64,000 bases of DNA, taken from positions 62,001 through 126,000 of the forward strand of contig JAFTWQ010000022.1 in the NCBI GenBank assembly GCA_017465225.1, read 5' to 3'. The notes under the pieces are model-generated. The model was not told the origin of the DNA. It saw nothing but the letters and a program-made list of their open reading frames with translations, and did no database searches. Shown piece by piece: positions 25,001-33,511 of this stretch. This DNA comes from Bacteroidales bacterium. GTDB taxonomy: Bacteria > Bacteroidota > Bacteroidia > Bacteroidales > UBA932. The position numbers and the translations under genes were made by a program. Every line of letters begins with the position of its first letter. Position 1 is the first letter of the stretch.

Positions 25001-25258
25001 GGATGGCTCCGTGATGATGCAGACAGGGTTCTCAACGAGGCTTCGCTGATCGATACAGATGGCGAGGTATGCCGTCCGGACAGGGTAGAGATCCATGGAG
25101 ACAAGGTCATCATCATCGATTATAAGTTCGGTGAGCATTACCGCTCATATGAGCGCCAGTTAAGAAAATATGCATCGATATGGCGCCGGATGGGCTACAG
25201 CGATGTGTCTGCATATCTGTGGTATGTACATACCGATGAAGTGATGGAGGTTTCCTAA
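22073..25258 (+). CDS. addA: AddA-type UvrD/Rep helicase-nuclease
   Basis: 1061 residues. SF1A motifs in order: Walker A ASAGSGKT (7-14), 'VTFTNKATDEM' (Ia), 'LLDEFQDT' (II), 'VGDVKQSIYRWRGSD' (III), 'DTNYRS' (IV), 'VMTIHKSKGLDFPYVIIP' (V) and 'YVAMTRA' (VI). The C-terminal nuclease carries 'CRPDRVEIHGDKVIIIDYKF' with the catalytic Asp-Tyr-Lys. It unwinds and degrades DNA ends with AddB, acting like RecBCD in break repair. It follows addB directly and ends 46 bp before the DUF4290 gene. All key motifs are intact. Confidence 0.93.
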   Translation: MLEIMKASAGSGKTYRLARKYIELLLKSKDRYAYRHILAVTFTNKATDEMKGRILKELHVLSTDPCSSDYHDHFIPSMFADEGTLREKAGAVLSDMLHDYSAFAVSTIDKFFQQTLKAFSREIGQFASYQVELDKDSLVAESVDRILDSLTEEDSSLLSWLTDNVLEQIEQGGRYSMDANLLEMAKRLKSPQRQEVMEKAGLDGEAEYPKEKLLEIRDICRRIVKDFQEAVRQTAKSALDIVEQAGVDPAESNRGFLKALYAYSELEDGDRIEVPSASFMSKAVDHEQWFAKSKAAKLKPLVYPFLEAPLEDFCNLFDKEFKVYNTALILDGQLYGLGVSGELSRAFKELMKEKNVLCIDDSNTILRDIIDGSDAPFVYEKLGVRYEHFLLDEFQDTANVQWSNFSPLLHESDSKGGENLIVGDVKQSIYRWRGSDWKLLNSSIPEEFPGHHEEVLDTNYRSLSNVVDFNNLFFRSAASILDSMNGSEEGGPLTDIYSDVKQLVGKKASAKGSVSLTFCAKEDELQKVLDAVREAQANGALLSEIAVLVRSNASGEDVAMYLVDNGIPVITDDSLRVKSSMTVRRLVSLMSYVDNPQDTVNGYLARSLNVSLPQGCSSLIDMAEHLFRSLKENDSEGVWKGEALHVQSFMDHIQDYVAANGNSLRGFLKYWEDENPSISSPSSGESVRVMTIHKSKGLDFPYVIIPFAENINLYKAGNYWCVPELDKTPFEGVADGVYDVTLSKSSENTLFAEDYRKENFLQQVDNINTIYVAMTRAALGMHIIAKTPSAKCLKAVEAGDTSQFTDFSQMLYWFASASCGGDVPGNEELLPPFSVSRSASDDGSERFDAGEIVDFEAHRKKDKEGPDSFDLSAYDEFPSIPLNPYPDDDGQDVRERGRLKFTADALDFFSEDGEAGVTASNRIKGVVLHDILSRVNVPSELEASVNLSLQSGEITSAEASEAMTLLAERLDAAASRGWLRDDADRVLNEASLIDTDGEVCRPDRVEIHGDKVIIIDYKFGEHYRSYERQLRKYASIWRRMGYSDVSAYLWYVHTDEVMEVS

Positions 25259-25304
25259 ACATTTATTATATTTGCAGATTGTAGATAATTAAGAAAGAAA
25301 AGAT

Positions 25305-25985
25305 ATGGAGAACAACGAGATAGAGACCTGCAAGCTGCTGTACAATACCGAGAGGGTAAGGCTTTACATCCCGGAGTATGGCAGAAATGTGCAGAAGATG
25401 GTGAATTACCTGAAGACCATAGAGGACAGGGAGAAGCGTAACGAGCAGGCCAGGGCTATCATCAAGGTCATGGAGATCCTCAATCCGGCCGTGCATCTTG
25501 AGGAGGATTTCGAGCATAAGCTCTGGGATCATCTCTTCATCATTTCGGGCTTTGACCTTGACATTGATGCGCCATATCCGATGCCGGCTCCGGAAAGCCT
25601 GAACCAGAAGCCGGAGGCGGTTCCTATGAACGGCAGGCCTATCAAGGCTACCCATTATGGCCGTAATATCGAGAATATCATCGATCTTATCGCTGAAAAG
25701 GAGGATGGCGAGGTCAGGACGGCGATGATCCGTCAGCTTGCGGTCTACATGAGGCAGCAGTACCTGATCTGGAACAAGGATACCGTGGCGGATGAGACTA
25801 TCTTCCAGGATATCGAGAAGCTTTCGGATAACAGGATAAAGGTTCCGGAAGGACTTCAGCTTTCAAGAGTGGATTCGGGAGCGACATTCGCAAGACCTGG
25901 CACAAATCAAGGCAAGGGCAAGATGCAGAACAACCATCGCTTCAAGAACAACAACATGAAGATGCGTAACAAACAGCATAAATAG
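25305..25985 (+). CDS. DUF4290 family protein
   Basis: 226 residues, soluble, no signal. The opening 'CKLLYNTERVRLYIPEYGRN', then 'RNEQARAIIKVMEILNP', 'FEHKLWDHLFIISGFDLDID' and 'ATHYGRNIENIIDLIAEKED' are the pattern of the Bacteroidetes-specific DUF4290 family, whose function is not known to me. The last 30 residues are Asn/Lys/Gln/Met-rich and very basic ('NNHRFKNNNMKMRNKQHK'), suggesting nucleic-acid or ribosome contact. It sits 3 bp before ftsK, so a cell-division or DNA-handling link is possible but unproven. Confidence 0.8.
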   Translation: MENNEIETCKLLYNTERVRLYIPEYGRNVQKMVNYLKTIEDREKRNEQARAIIKVMEILNPAVHLEEDFEHKLWDHLFIISGFDLDIDAPYPMPAPESLNQKPEAVPMNGRPIKATHYGRNIENIIDLIAEKEDGEVRTAMIRQLAVYMRQQYLIWNKDTVADETIFQDIEKLSDNRIKVPEGLQLSRVDSGATFARPGTNQGKGKMQNNHRFKNNNMKMRNKQHK

Positions 25986-25988
25986 CAT

Positions 25989-28481
25989 ATGGCTGCAAAG
26001 AAGAAAACTACGAAGAATGTAAAGAAGAAAGAGAAGCGTACCCGCTTCTCCTTCTTTTCTGATATGAACCCGGATACAAAATCCATCCTGCTTAAGTCGG
26101 CAGGTATCCTTGTGGGCGTGCTTACCATATTCACGCTTGTGGCTTCTGTGTCTTTCCTTTTCACATGGGAGGCTGACCAGAGTCTGATGTCACAGCCGGA
26201 TATGCTTGACAAGAATGTGGATGTGGCTAATGCTGCAGGTAAGCTTGGATACAGGTGGGCGAATTTCCTCGTGTGCCGCTTCCTCGGTCTGGGAAGCTTC
26301 GCCCTTATATTCATCCTGGGTGCAGTGGCATACAGGCTTTTCTTCTGGAACAGGAGCATCGGCCTGCTCCGGACTACATTCGTTGTGGTCAGCGGAGCAT
26401 TCCTGTCGTCGATGATTCTGGCTTTCGTTTCAATGCAGTTTACTGCCGACACCTTCTTCGGCGGAGGCCTGGGCGGTGATGCCGGTCATGCCGTGATCGC
26501 ATGGATGAACAATCTTTTCGGCTCGATTGTTACCGCTCTTGTCATTGTTGTGCTTGTTGTCGCATGGCTTCTTCTTGCAAGCGGACGCTTTGCTCATTGG
26601 CTTGCGTTGGCAGGTACTGAGGAAAAGGAGATCCCTGATGAAACTATTGATGTCGAGGAAGCCGCCTCTGAAGATGCAGACGGCGACGGCATGACTTCAG
26701 ATGAAACGGATATACTGACCGAGGATGAACTCTTCGTGGATCCGTCACTTACAGAACCGGATCCGGTATTTGATCCGGTACCGGTTGAGGACCTGTCCGT
26801 GTCATTTGACGGGCCTGAGCAGGTAGAGGTACAGCCTGAACCCCAGGGGGGGCAGCCACAGGATGGCATCGAGATAATAAGGAACTATGATCCGGATGCC
26901 GTTGTTACTGAGGAACTTGAGCGCATTGACAACAGGGCGGAACTGGAGAGATATGAGTTCCCTTCAATCGACCTGCTTGACGATTATGCCGAGGGACAGC
27001 ATACAGTATCAAAGGAGGAACTTGAGATAAACAACAACAGGATCCGTGCAACCTTGATGAACTACAAGATTGAGGTGATGCAGGTGACAGCCGTCGTAGG
27101 TCCTACGGTGACTCTCTATAAGGTGGTTCCTGCTCCGGGAGTGAAGGTCTCTGCAATCGAGAATCTCCATAGGGAGATAGGTATGTCGTTGGGAGCCAAG
27201 GGTGTACGTGTTGTGGTGCTTCCTGATTGCGTCGGTATCGAGGTTGCTAACCGCGAACCATCGATCGTCCCTCTCAAGAAGACATTGAATGATGATTCGT
27301 TCAGGAATACCAAATATGAACTCCCGATTGCGATCGGTTATACTATCACCAGAAAGGTGAAGACCTTCGACCTTGCATCTGCTCCGCACCTTCTTGTTGC
27401 TGGTGCGACCCAGCAGGGTAAGTCAGTCGGTCTGAATGTGATCATTTCATCGCTCCTGTACGCGAAGCATCCGTCAGAGCTCAAGTTTGTCTTCATCGAC
27501 CCGAAGATGGTGGAATTCACATCATATAATGCTCTTCTGAAGCATTATCTTGCCGTCATGCCTATGGCTGCCAGCGAGGAGGATGAGAAGGAGCATGCCA
27601 TCGTAAAGGATGCGAAGCAGGCCGAACTTGTGCTCAATTCTCTCTGCATCGAGATGGATGAGCGTTATAAGCTTCTTGCCCTTGCCGGCGTGAACAACCT
27701 CAAGCTATACAACGAGAAGTATAAGGACAGGTATCTGCTTCCTACAGAGGGACATAAGTATCTTCCATATCTGGTTGTTGTCATCGATGAGTATGCCGAT
27801 CTTACCATGGCGGGAGGTGCCGGTCCGGAAGCACGCAAGGCTGCAAAGAACATCGAGGCGTCGATCGTCCGTCTTGCACAGAAGGGAAGGGCTGCAGGTA
27901 TCCATGTGATCATCGCTACGCAGCGTCCTTCGGTGAATGTGATCACAGGTCTCATCAAGACCAACTTCCCGACGAGAATCGCGTTCAGGGTGGTTTCACG
28001 CGTGGATTCAGCAACAATCCTCGATACGAACGGAGCCGAGAACCTCATCGGTAGGGGAGACATGCTTTATTATGCTGGTGTCGAGATGGAACGTGTGCAG
28101 TGTGCCCTTGTCAGCATGGCTGAAATCAACAGGATCACTGATTTCATCGGAGCACAGACCGGTCATAAGAAGTGCTACAATACTCCATATTATCTGCCGG
28201 TACCTGAATCGCAGGACGGTGAGACAAGCGGAGGAAGCATCGATATGCAGAACATCGATCCATTGTTCGAGGATGCAGCACGTATGGTGGTTACATCGCA
28301 GAAGGGATCGACTTCGGATCTCCAGAGACGACTCGGCATGGGTTATGCAAGAGCAGGAAGGGTTATGGACCAGCTTGAGGGTGCCGGAATCGTTGGCCCG
28401 CAGGAAGGATCCAAGCCGCGTCAGGTTCTCGTAACCACTTTCGAGGAGCTTGACGAGATACTTTCACATTTCATCCGTTAA
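25989..28481 (+). CDS. ftsK: FtsK/SpoIIIE DNA translocase
   Basis: 830 residues. Basic N-terminus, four or so membrane helices within about 35-200, an acidic linker (about 215-290), then the alpha/beta motor with 'GATQQGKSVGLNVIISSLLY' (Walker A near 470), 'LVVVIDEYADLTMAGG' (Walker B), and the 'VIIATQRPSVNVITGLIKTN' segment. A C-terminal winged-helix gamma domain ('QRRLGMGYARAGRVMDQLEG') recognises KOPS-like sequences. It pumps chromosome dimers through the division septum and activates XerCD. The lolA-like gene follows 1 bp after the stop, an arrangement suggesting one transcript from DUF4290 onward. Confidence 0.96.
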   Translation: MAAKKKTTKNVKKKEKRTRFSFFSDMNPDTKSILLKSAGILVGVLTIFTLVASVSFLFTWEADQSLMSQPDMLDKNVDVANAAGKLGYRWANFLVCRFLGLGSFALIFILGAVAYRLFFWNRSIGLLRTTFVVVSGAFLSSMILAFVSMQFTADTFFGGGLGGDAGHAVIAWMNNLFGSIVTALVIVVLVVAWLLLASGRFAHWLALAGTEEKEIPDETIDVEEAASEDADGDGMTSDETDILTEDELFVDPSLTEPDPVFDPVPVEDLSVSFDGPEQVEVQPEPQGGQPQDGIEIIRNYDPDAVVTEELERIDNRAELERYEFPSIDLLDDYAEGQHTVSKEELEINNNRIRATLMNYKIEVMQVTAVVGPTVTLYKVVPAPGVKVSAIENLHREIGMSLGAKGVRVVVLPDCVGIEVANREPSIVPLKKTLNDDSFRNTKYELPIAIGYTITRKVKTFDLASAPHLLVAGATQQGKSVGLNVIISSLLYAKHPSELKFVFIDPKMVEFTSYNALLKHYLAVMPMAASEEDEKEHAIVKDAKQAELVLNSLCIEMDERYKLLALAGVNNLKLYNEKYKDRYLLPTEGHKYLPYLVVVIDEYADLTMAGGAGPEARKAAKNIEASIVRLAQKGRAAGIHVIIATQRPSVNVITGLIKTNFPTRIAFRVVSRVDSATILDTNGAENLIGRGDMLYYAGVEMERVQCALVSMAEINRITDFIGAQTGHKKCYNTPYYLPVPESQDGETSGGSIDMQNIDPLFEDAARMVVTSQKGSTSDLQRRLGMGYARAGRVMDQLEGAGIVGPQEGSKPRQVLVTTFEELDEILSHFIR

Positions 28482-28482
28482 T

Positions 28483-29154
28483 ATGAAGACTATCCTGAAA
28501 TATACCCTTGCGGGTCTGATGATTCTCGCTCCGGTTTTCCTTCATGCCCAGGAAAAGAACAAGCTGGAGGCATTCTATGATGCTCTTGAGAGCTCTTGTC
28601 TGGAATTTACCTGTGAGTATACATTCACTCCTCCGAAGACTGCTGATGCTGTCGGGATCGGCAAGGTGGCAGGTGAGGCAAGGATAGAGATTCAGGGTGA
28701 TGCATATGTCTTCGACGGTAACGGACTTGTCGTGAAATCGGATGGAAAGAGTGTCTGCATCATTGATGAAGGTGCCAAGGAAATCGTGTATGAAGCAATG
28801 CCGGAGACATTGTCAGAGGCGGATTTCCTTCAGAATCCGGCATACCTTGTAAGGGGACTGAAGGACAACTTCAAAGTGATCAAAGCTACAAGAGAAAAAG
28901 ACTCATATGGCGATCATGTCTCGGATGATTTCGTGCTTGTCCCTCTGGTGAAGTGCGGTATCCTCAAATGCAGATTGTCTTTCGTGGTATATCAGGGCAC
29001 TCTGCCGTATGTGGATCTTGATATGACTGACGGCAGCAGGTTGAAGGTTCTGATGTCTGAAGAGAATTTCATGCAGAAGAAGCCGTTGTCTTATTTCGCT
29101 CCTCCTGCACCGGAATCATTTGACAGTTCCTGGATAGTCACTGATCTTCGATAA
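28483..29154 (+). CDS. LolA-like periplasmic lipoprotein carrier
   Basis: 223 residues with a signal peptide (MKTILKYTLAGLMILAPVFLHAQ). The mature part has LolA features: 'FYDALESSCLEFTCEYTF', 'GEARIEIQGDAYVFDGNGLV', 'VVKSDGKSVCIIDEGAKEIV', 'DFLQNPAYLVRGL', alternating beta strands ending 'LSYFAPPAPESFDSSWIVTD'. LolA shuttles lipoproteins from inner to outer membrane. The ftsK-lolA order is common in bacteria, which supports the call, although sequence divergence leaves room for another outer-membrane-related role. The start at 28483 gives the signal peptide; a longer frame overlaps ftsK. Confidence 0.8.
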   Translation: MKTILKYTLAGLMILAPVFLHAQEKNKLEAFYDALESSCLEFTCEYTFTPPKTADAVGIGKVAGEARIEIQGDAYVFDGNGLVVKSDGKSVCIIDEGAKEIVYEAMPETLSEADFLQNPAYLVRGLKDNFKVIKATREKDSYGDHVSDDFVLVPLVKCGILKCRLSFVVYQGTLPYVDLDMTDGSRLKVLMSEENFMQKKPLSYFAPPAPESFDSSWIVTDLR

Positions 29155-29179
29155 CACGCTATAGTGTTCAAATGCTCGA

Positions 29180-29309
29180 GTGGGTACGGTAAGGTTGGAT
29201 TGGTTCCGTCGGAACAAGTTCCGACTTCATCCCTCCCACCGCTGCGCGGCGGGCCCCTCCCGTTCACGAGGCCACGGGCGGCCACGCCATCCAACCTTAC
29301 CGTACCCAC
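29180..29309 (+). repeat. Palindromic intergenic element, copy B
   Basis: Outer arms 29180-29200 and 29289-29309 are a perfect 21-bp inverted repeat, unrelated to the arms of copy A. Inside are a perfect hairpin (GTCGGAAC 29208-29215 / GTTCCGAC 29218-29225) absent from copy A, the shared ATCCCTCCCA (29229-29238), the inner hairpin CCGC-TGC-GCGG (29239-29249), and the 37-bp block 29250-29286 identical to copy A. It begins 25 bp after the lolA-like stop, between converging genes. The remaining spacer up to 29439 holds nothing else I can support. Confidence 0.75.
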
Positions 29310-29439
29310 AGCTTAAAGGTGATACAGAAATCGGGTGTTTTATGTAGCACCGGTAGTAATTTAAGGGTAAATGATGATGTAAAAGATAGCGGTGCGACAT
29401 GAATCAATGATTTCTTGTCGCACCGCTTATATGTTGTGG

Positions 29440-30264
29440 CTACCAGCTGCCGCCGGCGCCGCCACCACCGAAGGAGCCTCCTCCGAAGCCACCGAATCCG
29501 CCGCCAAAGCCGCCTCCGAATCCTCCACCGAATCCTCCGCCTCGAGGTGATCCCCAGCTTCCGAAATCGTCACCGATCGTGATTATCGGCCTGGTATGCA
29601 CACGTCGTCCTCCGTTGCCTCCGCCATTGTTGCCACCGTTCTTTGTTGATGATGCAACGACGAACAGAATGAGCATGATGATGAACAATGTGAGGATTAT
29701 ATATGCTTCGTAATCATCGTCTTCTTCGTATTCCCTCATTACGGAAATCTCGCCACTGGCAAGCTTCATCAGCTTGTCGCAGGCAGCGCTTACGCCTCCG
29801 AAATAATCGTTTTCCATGAAATGAGGAATCATTTCGTTGTTGATGATCCTTTTGGCGTATGCGTCAGGAATCGCGCCTTCAAGTCCGTAGCCGACGGCTA
29901 TGAACACCTGACCCGATGATGTGTTCTTGGGCTTGACCAGGATTACGATTCCATTGTTGAATTCGGATGACCCTACGCCCCAGTCGAGACCGATCTTCGT
30001 TGCATATGAGGCTGCGTCGTATCCTTCCAGATCTTCAACAGTGACTACTGCTATCTGGTTTGATGTGGAGTCATCGAAGGCGACGAGTTCTCTTTCAAGC
30101 ATGCCGACCTGATCGGCAGTGAAGAGGCCGGCAAGGTCGTTGACAAGTCTTGCAGGCTCCGGCCTTTGTGGAATGGCGGAAGCGGGAAGGCTTGCAAGGC
30201 AAATGACGGTTACGGTAAGGAGGGCCGCCTTTGCCAGGACTGTATGTAATGGTCTTGAACTCAT
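29440..30264 (-). CDS. TPM-domain (YgcG-like) membrane protein with glycine-rich tail
   Basis: 274 residues: a signal/anchor (about 8-30), a TPM_phosphatase domain ('LVNDLAGLFTADQVGMLERE', 'QIAVVTVEDLEGYDAASYAT', 'NNGIVILVKPKN', 'GYGLEGAIPDAYAKRIINNE'), a membrane helix (about 190-206, IILTLFIIMLILFVVASS), and a Gly/Phe-rich tail with repeated GGGFGG units. This is the YgcG layout; TPM proteins have been tied to envelope and photosystem assembly, with acid phosphatase activity in one plant case. It forms an operon with a second TPM gene (5-bp gap) and lemA, the standard lemA-TPM grouping. Confidence 0.9.
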   Translation of the reverse strand: MSSRPLHTVLAKAALLTVTVICLASLPASAIPQRPEPARLVNDLAGLFTADQVGMLERELVAFDDSTSNQIAVVTVEDLEGYDAASYATKIGLDWGVGSSEFNNGIVILVKPKNTSSGQVFIAVGYGLEGAIPDAYAKRIINNEMIPHFMENDYFGGVSAACDKLMKLASGEISVMREYEEDDDYEAYIILTLFIIMLILFVVASSTKNGGNNGGGNGGRRVHTRPIITIGDDFGSWGSPRGGGFGGGFGGGFGGGFGGFGGGSFGGGGAGGSW

Positions 30265-30269
30265 CCTGA

Positions 30270-30713
30270 TCAGATCTTTTCTCCGAACGAGATCTCGTCC
30301 GGCTGTTCGTTCACGTCGTCAGACTGGTATGGGAAATATTCCTGAAGCTTTTCACCGGCCTTCAGGACAGCCTGTACAAATCCTTCTGTGAACCTGCCTT
30401 CACGGAATTCCCTGCCCATGACTTCTATTACGTCTTCCCAGAAATGCTCTGGAACAAGGTCGTTGATGCCTTTGTCGCCGATGATAGCGAAGACCTTTGT
30501 GTTGCATGCCAGATAGATGAGGATGCCGTTACGAAGCTCTGTCCTGTGCATGCCGAGCTTACCGAAGACTTCTTCTGCACGTTCCATCGGATTTCCTTCG
30601 CACTCTCCGTCGATGTGTATGCGGATCTCTCCGGAGGTCCTCTTTTCTGCAAGTCTGACCGCGTCCACAACAGTAGCCTGCTGGTCCGCGGTCAGGAATC
30701 TTTCCGGTTTCAT
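30270..30713 (-). CDS. Short TPM-domain protein
   Basis: 147 residues, essentially one TPM domain without signal peptide or membrane helix: 'FLTADQQATVVDAVRLAEKR', 'SGEIRIHID', 'RTELRNGILIYLACNTKVFA', 'IIGDKGINDLVP'. Probably a cytoplasmic paralogue of the adjacent YgcG-like protein. It lies between lemA (10 bp upstream) and the larger TPM gene (5 bp downstream), so all three are likely made and used together. Biochemical role unknown. Confidence 0.88.
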   Translation of the reverse strand: MKPERFLTADQQATVVDAVRLAEKRTSGEIRIHIDGECEGNPMERAEEVFGKLGMHRTELRNGILIYLACNTKVFAIIGDKGINDLVPEHFWEDVIEVMGREFREGRFTEGFVQAVLKAGEKLQEYFPYQSDDVNEQPDEISFGEKI

Positions 30714-30723
30714 AAGCCTTGAA

Positions 30724-31314
30724 CTAGAATTCTACCTTTGGTGCTGTTTCAGCTCCGGCCTGTGCCTCGAAATATGCCTTCTTGTCGAATCCGAAGATTG
30801 AAGCTACGATGTTGTCTGGGAATTGTCTGATCCCTGTATTGAAATATTTTGCAGCTTCATTGTATTTCATTCTTTCTGTCGCAATCCTGTTCTCGGTGCC
30901 TTCCAGCTGGGCCTGAAGCTCCATGAACTGCTGGTTTGCCTTAAGGTCAGGGTAATTCTCCTGAATGAGGAGGAGCCTTCCGAGGGCTGATGAGAGCTCT
31001 CCCTGTGCCTCGTTGAACTTTGCGATAGCCTCTTCGGTAAGATTTGCCGGATCGACAGTGACCTGTGTGGCCTTCGCACGTGCTGAAATTACATTCTCGA
31101 GAGTAGAAGACTCATGCTCGGCATATCCCTTGACTGTAGCGACAAGGTTAGGGATGAGGTCTGCTCTGCGCTGATATACATTCTCTACCTGTGACCATGC
31201 TGCCTGTACGTTCTCGTCCGATACCACCATCTGGTTGTATACGTTCTTGATCCAGAAGAATCCGCCGAGTACAATGGCGGCGATGATTACGAATGTGATA
31301 AGTCCCTTTTTCAT
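30724..31314 (-). CDS. lemA: LemA family membrane protein
   Basis: 196 residues. An N-terminal anchor (about 5-24, LITFVIIAAIVLGGFFWIKN) is followed by the LemA helical bundle: 'YNQMVVSDENVQAAWSQVEN', 'VYQRRADLIPNLVATVKGYA', 'LLLIQENYPDLKANQQFMEL', 'QAQLEGTENRIATERMKYNE', 'FPDNIVASIFGF'. All are strong family signatures. LemA is an inner-membrane protein with the bulk outside the cytoplasm; function unclear. First gene of the lemA-TPM-TPM operon. Confidence 0.96.
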   Translation of the reverse strand: MKKGLITFVIIAAIVLGGFFWIKNVYNQMVVSDENVQAAWSQVENVYQRRADLIPNLVATVKGYAEHESSTLENVISARAKATQVTVDPANLTEEAIAKFNEAQGELSSALGRLLLIQENYPDLKANQQFMELQAQLEGTENRIATERMKYNEAAKYFNTGIRQFPDNIVASIFGFDKKAYFEAQAGAETAPKVEF

Positions 31315-31346
31315 TTTATAACGGTGTTAAGTTGTCTGTTCACGGA

Positions 31347-32405
31347 TTATTCTGCGTCCCTTACGCATCTTACGGATGCTCCGAGGGTCCTGATGTCGCC
31401 CTTTCCGATCTGCATGTCAGGCTGGTCGCTGATGAGATACCTGTAATAAGCCATGCCCTCTTCATTATCAACCATGTCTGCGGTCCAGAATACCGAATAC
31501 TCGTTGACGCCGAAGAAGGATGCTGCCGGAAAACTGCCGTCTGAACTTCTGTTTCCAAGATTGGCATATCCGCTAGGGATAAAGGCAAGCCTGCTCCTGT
31601 TGGTGATCTCGCCTACTGCAGGCCAGTACTCCCACATGTCTTCCTGATTGAACTGAATGTCGGCCATAAGGTCAGCAGCAATGCCTGGTATTATTCCGTA
31701 TGCATCTGCAAGTTCCTTGTTCTTGATGTATTCCGCCATTCCTATCCATTCTTCGTCGGTAGGAAGTCTCCATCCTTCAGGACATGCTCTGACGGCATCT
31801 TCGTAGCTGTAGTATCTTCCGAAAACGTCACTCATGGCCTCTGCGTTGACGTAAGGAACACCGTAAGCCGGATTAGCGAGATTGTTGCGGAACCAGTAGA
31901 TGCCGTTGACCATAGCGTAGTAATATCTTACTCCGTCAGCCTCGATGAACTTGTCTTTCGGAAGAATGCCGGTGCCTGTGATCGATCCGTCAAGACCTCC
32001 CTTCACGACAGTGACATACTTTGAAGAATATGAACTTGAATAATCCTTCGCGAATCCGTAGCAGCTGACAGTATATGTTCCGAGGCTGTCAGGGAACCAG
32101 TATGTGAAGGTTCCGTCAGTCTCGTATCCGTCGCTGTTGAGACCGTTTTCATATCGGGTGGTGTCGGCGCTGGTCATTCCCGGAGTAACCTTCCAGTAAT
32201 ATCCGATACCCTTTCCGTCAGGATGCGAGATGCCGGTCGGGGTCATCTTCGCTACATATCCCGGAGTAACGTATTCAGGAACCTTGAAACTGAGTGAGCC
32301 GTTAAGTGAAGGGGAAACCTTGTCGTCATCATCCTTCTTACATGCGGCAGCGGCCAGCAATGCAACAGCCAGCCATAATATGCAGTTCACTTTCTGAAGC
32401 TTCAT
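31347..32405 (-). CDS. FISUMP-domain surface lipoprotein
   Basis: 352 residues. A lipoprotein signal with lipobox LAAAAC (Cys22) is followed by KKDDDD, the charged run of Bacteroidetes surface-exported lipoproteins. An Ig/PKD-like region (about 40-140) precedes a C-terminal FISUMP (Fib_succ_major) domain: 'GVRYYYAMVNGIYWFRNNLA', 'SYEDAVRACPEGWRLPTDEE', 'FIPSGYANLGNRSSDGSF', 'RTLGASVRCVRDAE'. FISUMP domains are found on surface proteins and are thought to mediate binding; substrate unknown. It is divergent from apbE and ends 32 bp before lemA on the same strand. Confidence 0.87.
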   Translation of the reverse strand: MKLQKVNCILWLAVALLAAAACKKDDDDKVSPSLNGSLSFKVPEYVTPGYVAKMTPTGISHPDGKGIGYYWKVTPGMTSADTTRYENGLNSDGYETDGTFTYWFPDSLGTYTVSCYGFAKDYSSSYSSKYVTVVKGGLDGSITGTGILPKDKFIEADGVRYYYAMVNGIYWFRNNLANPAYGVPYVNAEAMSDVFGRYYSYEDAVRACPEGWRLPTDEEWIGMAEYIKNKELADAYGIIPGIAADLMADIQFNQEDMWEYWPAVGEITNRSRLAFIPSGYANLGNRSSDGSFPAASFFGVNEYSVFWTADMVDNEEGMAYYRYLISDQPDMQIGKGDIRTLGASVRCVRDAE

Positions 32406-32503
32406 TTCTTATGCTTTTATTTTTAGTTACAATCTTGCAAAGATGCACATTTTAATTGGAAAAACCGCTACCTTTGTACAAATACTTTGCCTTACAGGAC
32501 GTC

Positions 32504-33511
32504 ATGAGAAAAATAATAGGATTTTTTTTGCTGCTCTCTGCTCTGGCAGCATTCATGTCATGTTCGCATCGTGACAGATATATAACCATCACGGGCTTTG
32601 CCCAGGGCGGCACATATGCCGTAAAGCTCAATCTGAACGGCGTGGATGTGAAGCCGGAGGAGATCCGGGATTCAGTGGATGCGATATTGGTGAATATCGA
32701 CAAATCGATTTCCGGATATAACAGGAAGTCGCTTCTAAGCCGTTTCAATGCAGGTGAGTCTGTCGTCCCTGACAGGATTTTCCGGGATATATATGAACAT
32801 GCATATGACATATATGAAATTACCGGGGGAGTGGTTGATGCTGCTTCAGCTCCGCTTTTCGACATATGGGGCTTCGGTTTCGCGAATGATTCGCTCCCGT
32901 CGGATGAAAAGGTTGCGCAGGTGATGGCGGCTTCGGGCATGAAGCTGCTTTCGCGGGATTTCCCTGATTCGGGGGATAACCGTCCGAAACTCAATTTCAA
33001 TGCGATCGCCCAGGGCTACAGCTGCGACCTTGTCGCGGAATACCTGTATTCGATCGGTGTGAAGGACATGATGGTCGACATCGGTGAGATCTTCTGCGAT
33101 GGAAGGAATCCTTCAGGACAGCCGTGGTCTCTCGGCATAGACAAGCCGGTGGACGGCAACAATGAGCCCGGCGCACAGATCCAGGGCGTTTTCCGTGCTC
33201 CGGAGGGCCCTCATGGCATTGTCACATCCGGCAATTATCGTAAATTCTATATCCGTGACGGAAAGAAATATGCCCATACAATTGACCCTCGCTCGGGCTA
33301 TCCGGTGCAGCACAGCCTCCTGAGCGCTACTATTGTGGCTCCGGATGCGCTGATGGCCGACGCTTATGCGACTTACTGTATGGTCATCGGACTGGAGGCG
33401 TCTAAAGAGTTCCTTTCAGGCCGTCCTGACCTTGAAGGCTGTCTGATCTATGATGAGGACGGCGTCTTCAGGACATGGTGCTCGGAAGGTTTTGTCCTTG
33501 AAGAGCTCTGA
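32504..33511 (+). CDS. apbE: FAD:protein FMN transferase (ApbE)
   Basis: 335 residues, lipoprotein signal MRKIIGFFLLLSALAAFMSC (Cys20). Family motifs: 'GFAQGGTYAVKLNL', 'DKSISGYNRKSLLSRFNAGE', 'VVDAASAPLFDIWGF', 'LNFNAIAQGYSCDLVAEYLY', 'MVDIGEIFCDGRNPSGQPW', 'HTIDPRSGYPVQHSLLSATI' and 'ADAYATYCMVIGLEASKEF'. It attaches FMN covalently to threonine in NqrB/NqrC and Rnf subunits in the periplasm. The start at 32504 begins the signal peptide; TACCTTTG (32469-32476) is a good -7 box. Its stop codon directly abuts the stop of the convergent comEC gene. Confidence 0.93.
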   Translation: MRKIIGFFLLLSALAAFMSCSHRDRYITITGFAQGGTYAVKLNLNGVDVKPEEIRDSVDAILVNIDKSISGYNRKSLLSRFNAGESVVPDRIFRDIYEHAYDIYEITGGVVDAASAPLFDIWGFGFANDSLPSDEKVAQVMAASGMKLLSRDFPDSGDNRPKLNFNAIAQGYSCDLVAEYLYSIGVKDMMVDIGEIFCDGRNPSGQPWSLGIDKPVDGNNEPGAQIQGVFRAPEGPHGIVTSGNYRKFYIRDGKKYAHTIDPRSGYPVQHSLLSATIVAPDALMADAYATYCMVIGLEASKEFLSGRPDLEGCLIYDEDGVFRTWCSEGFVLEEL

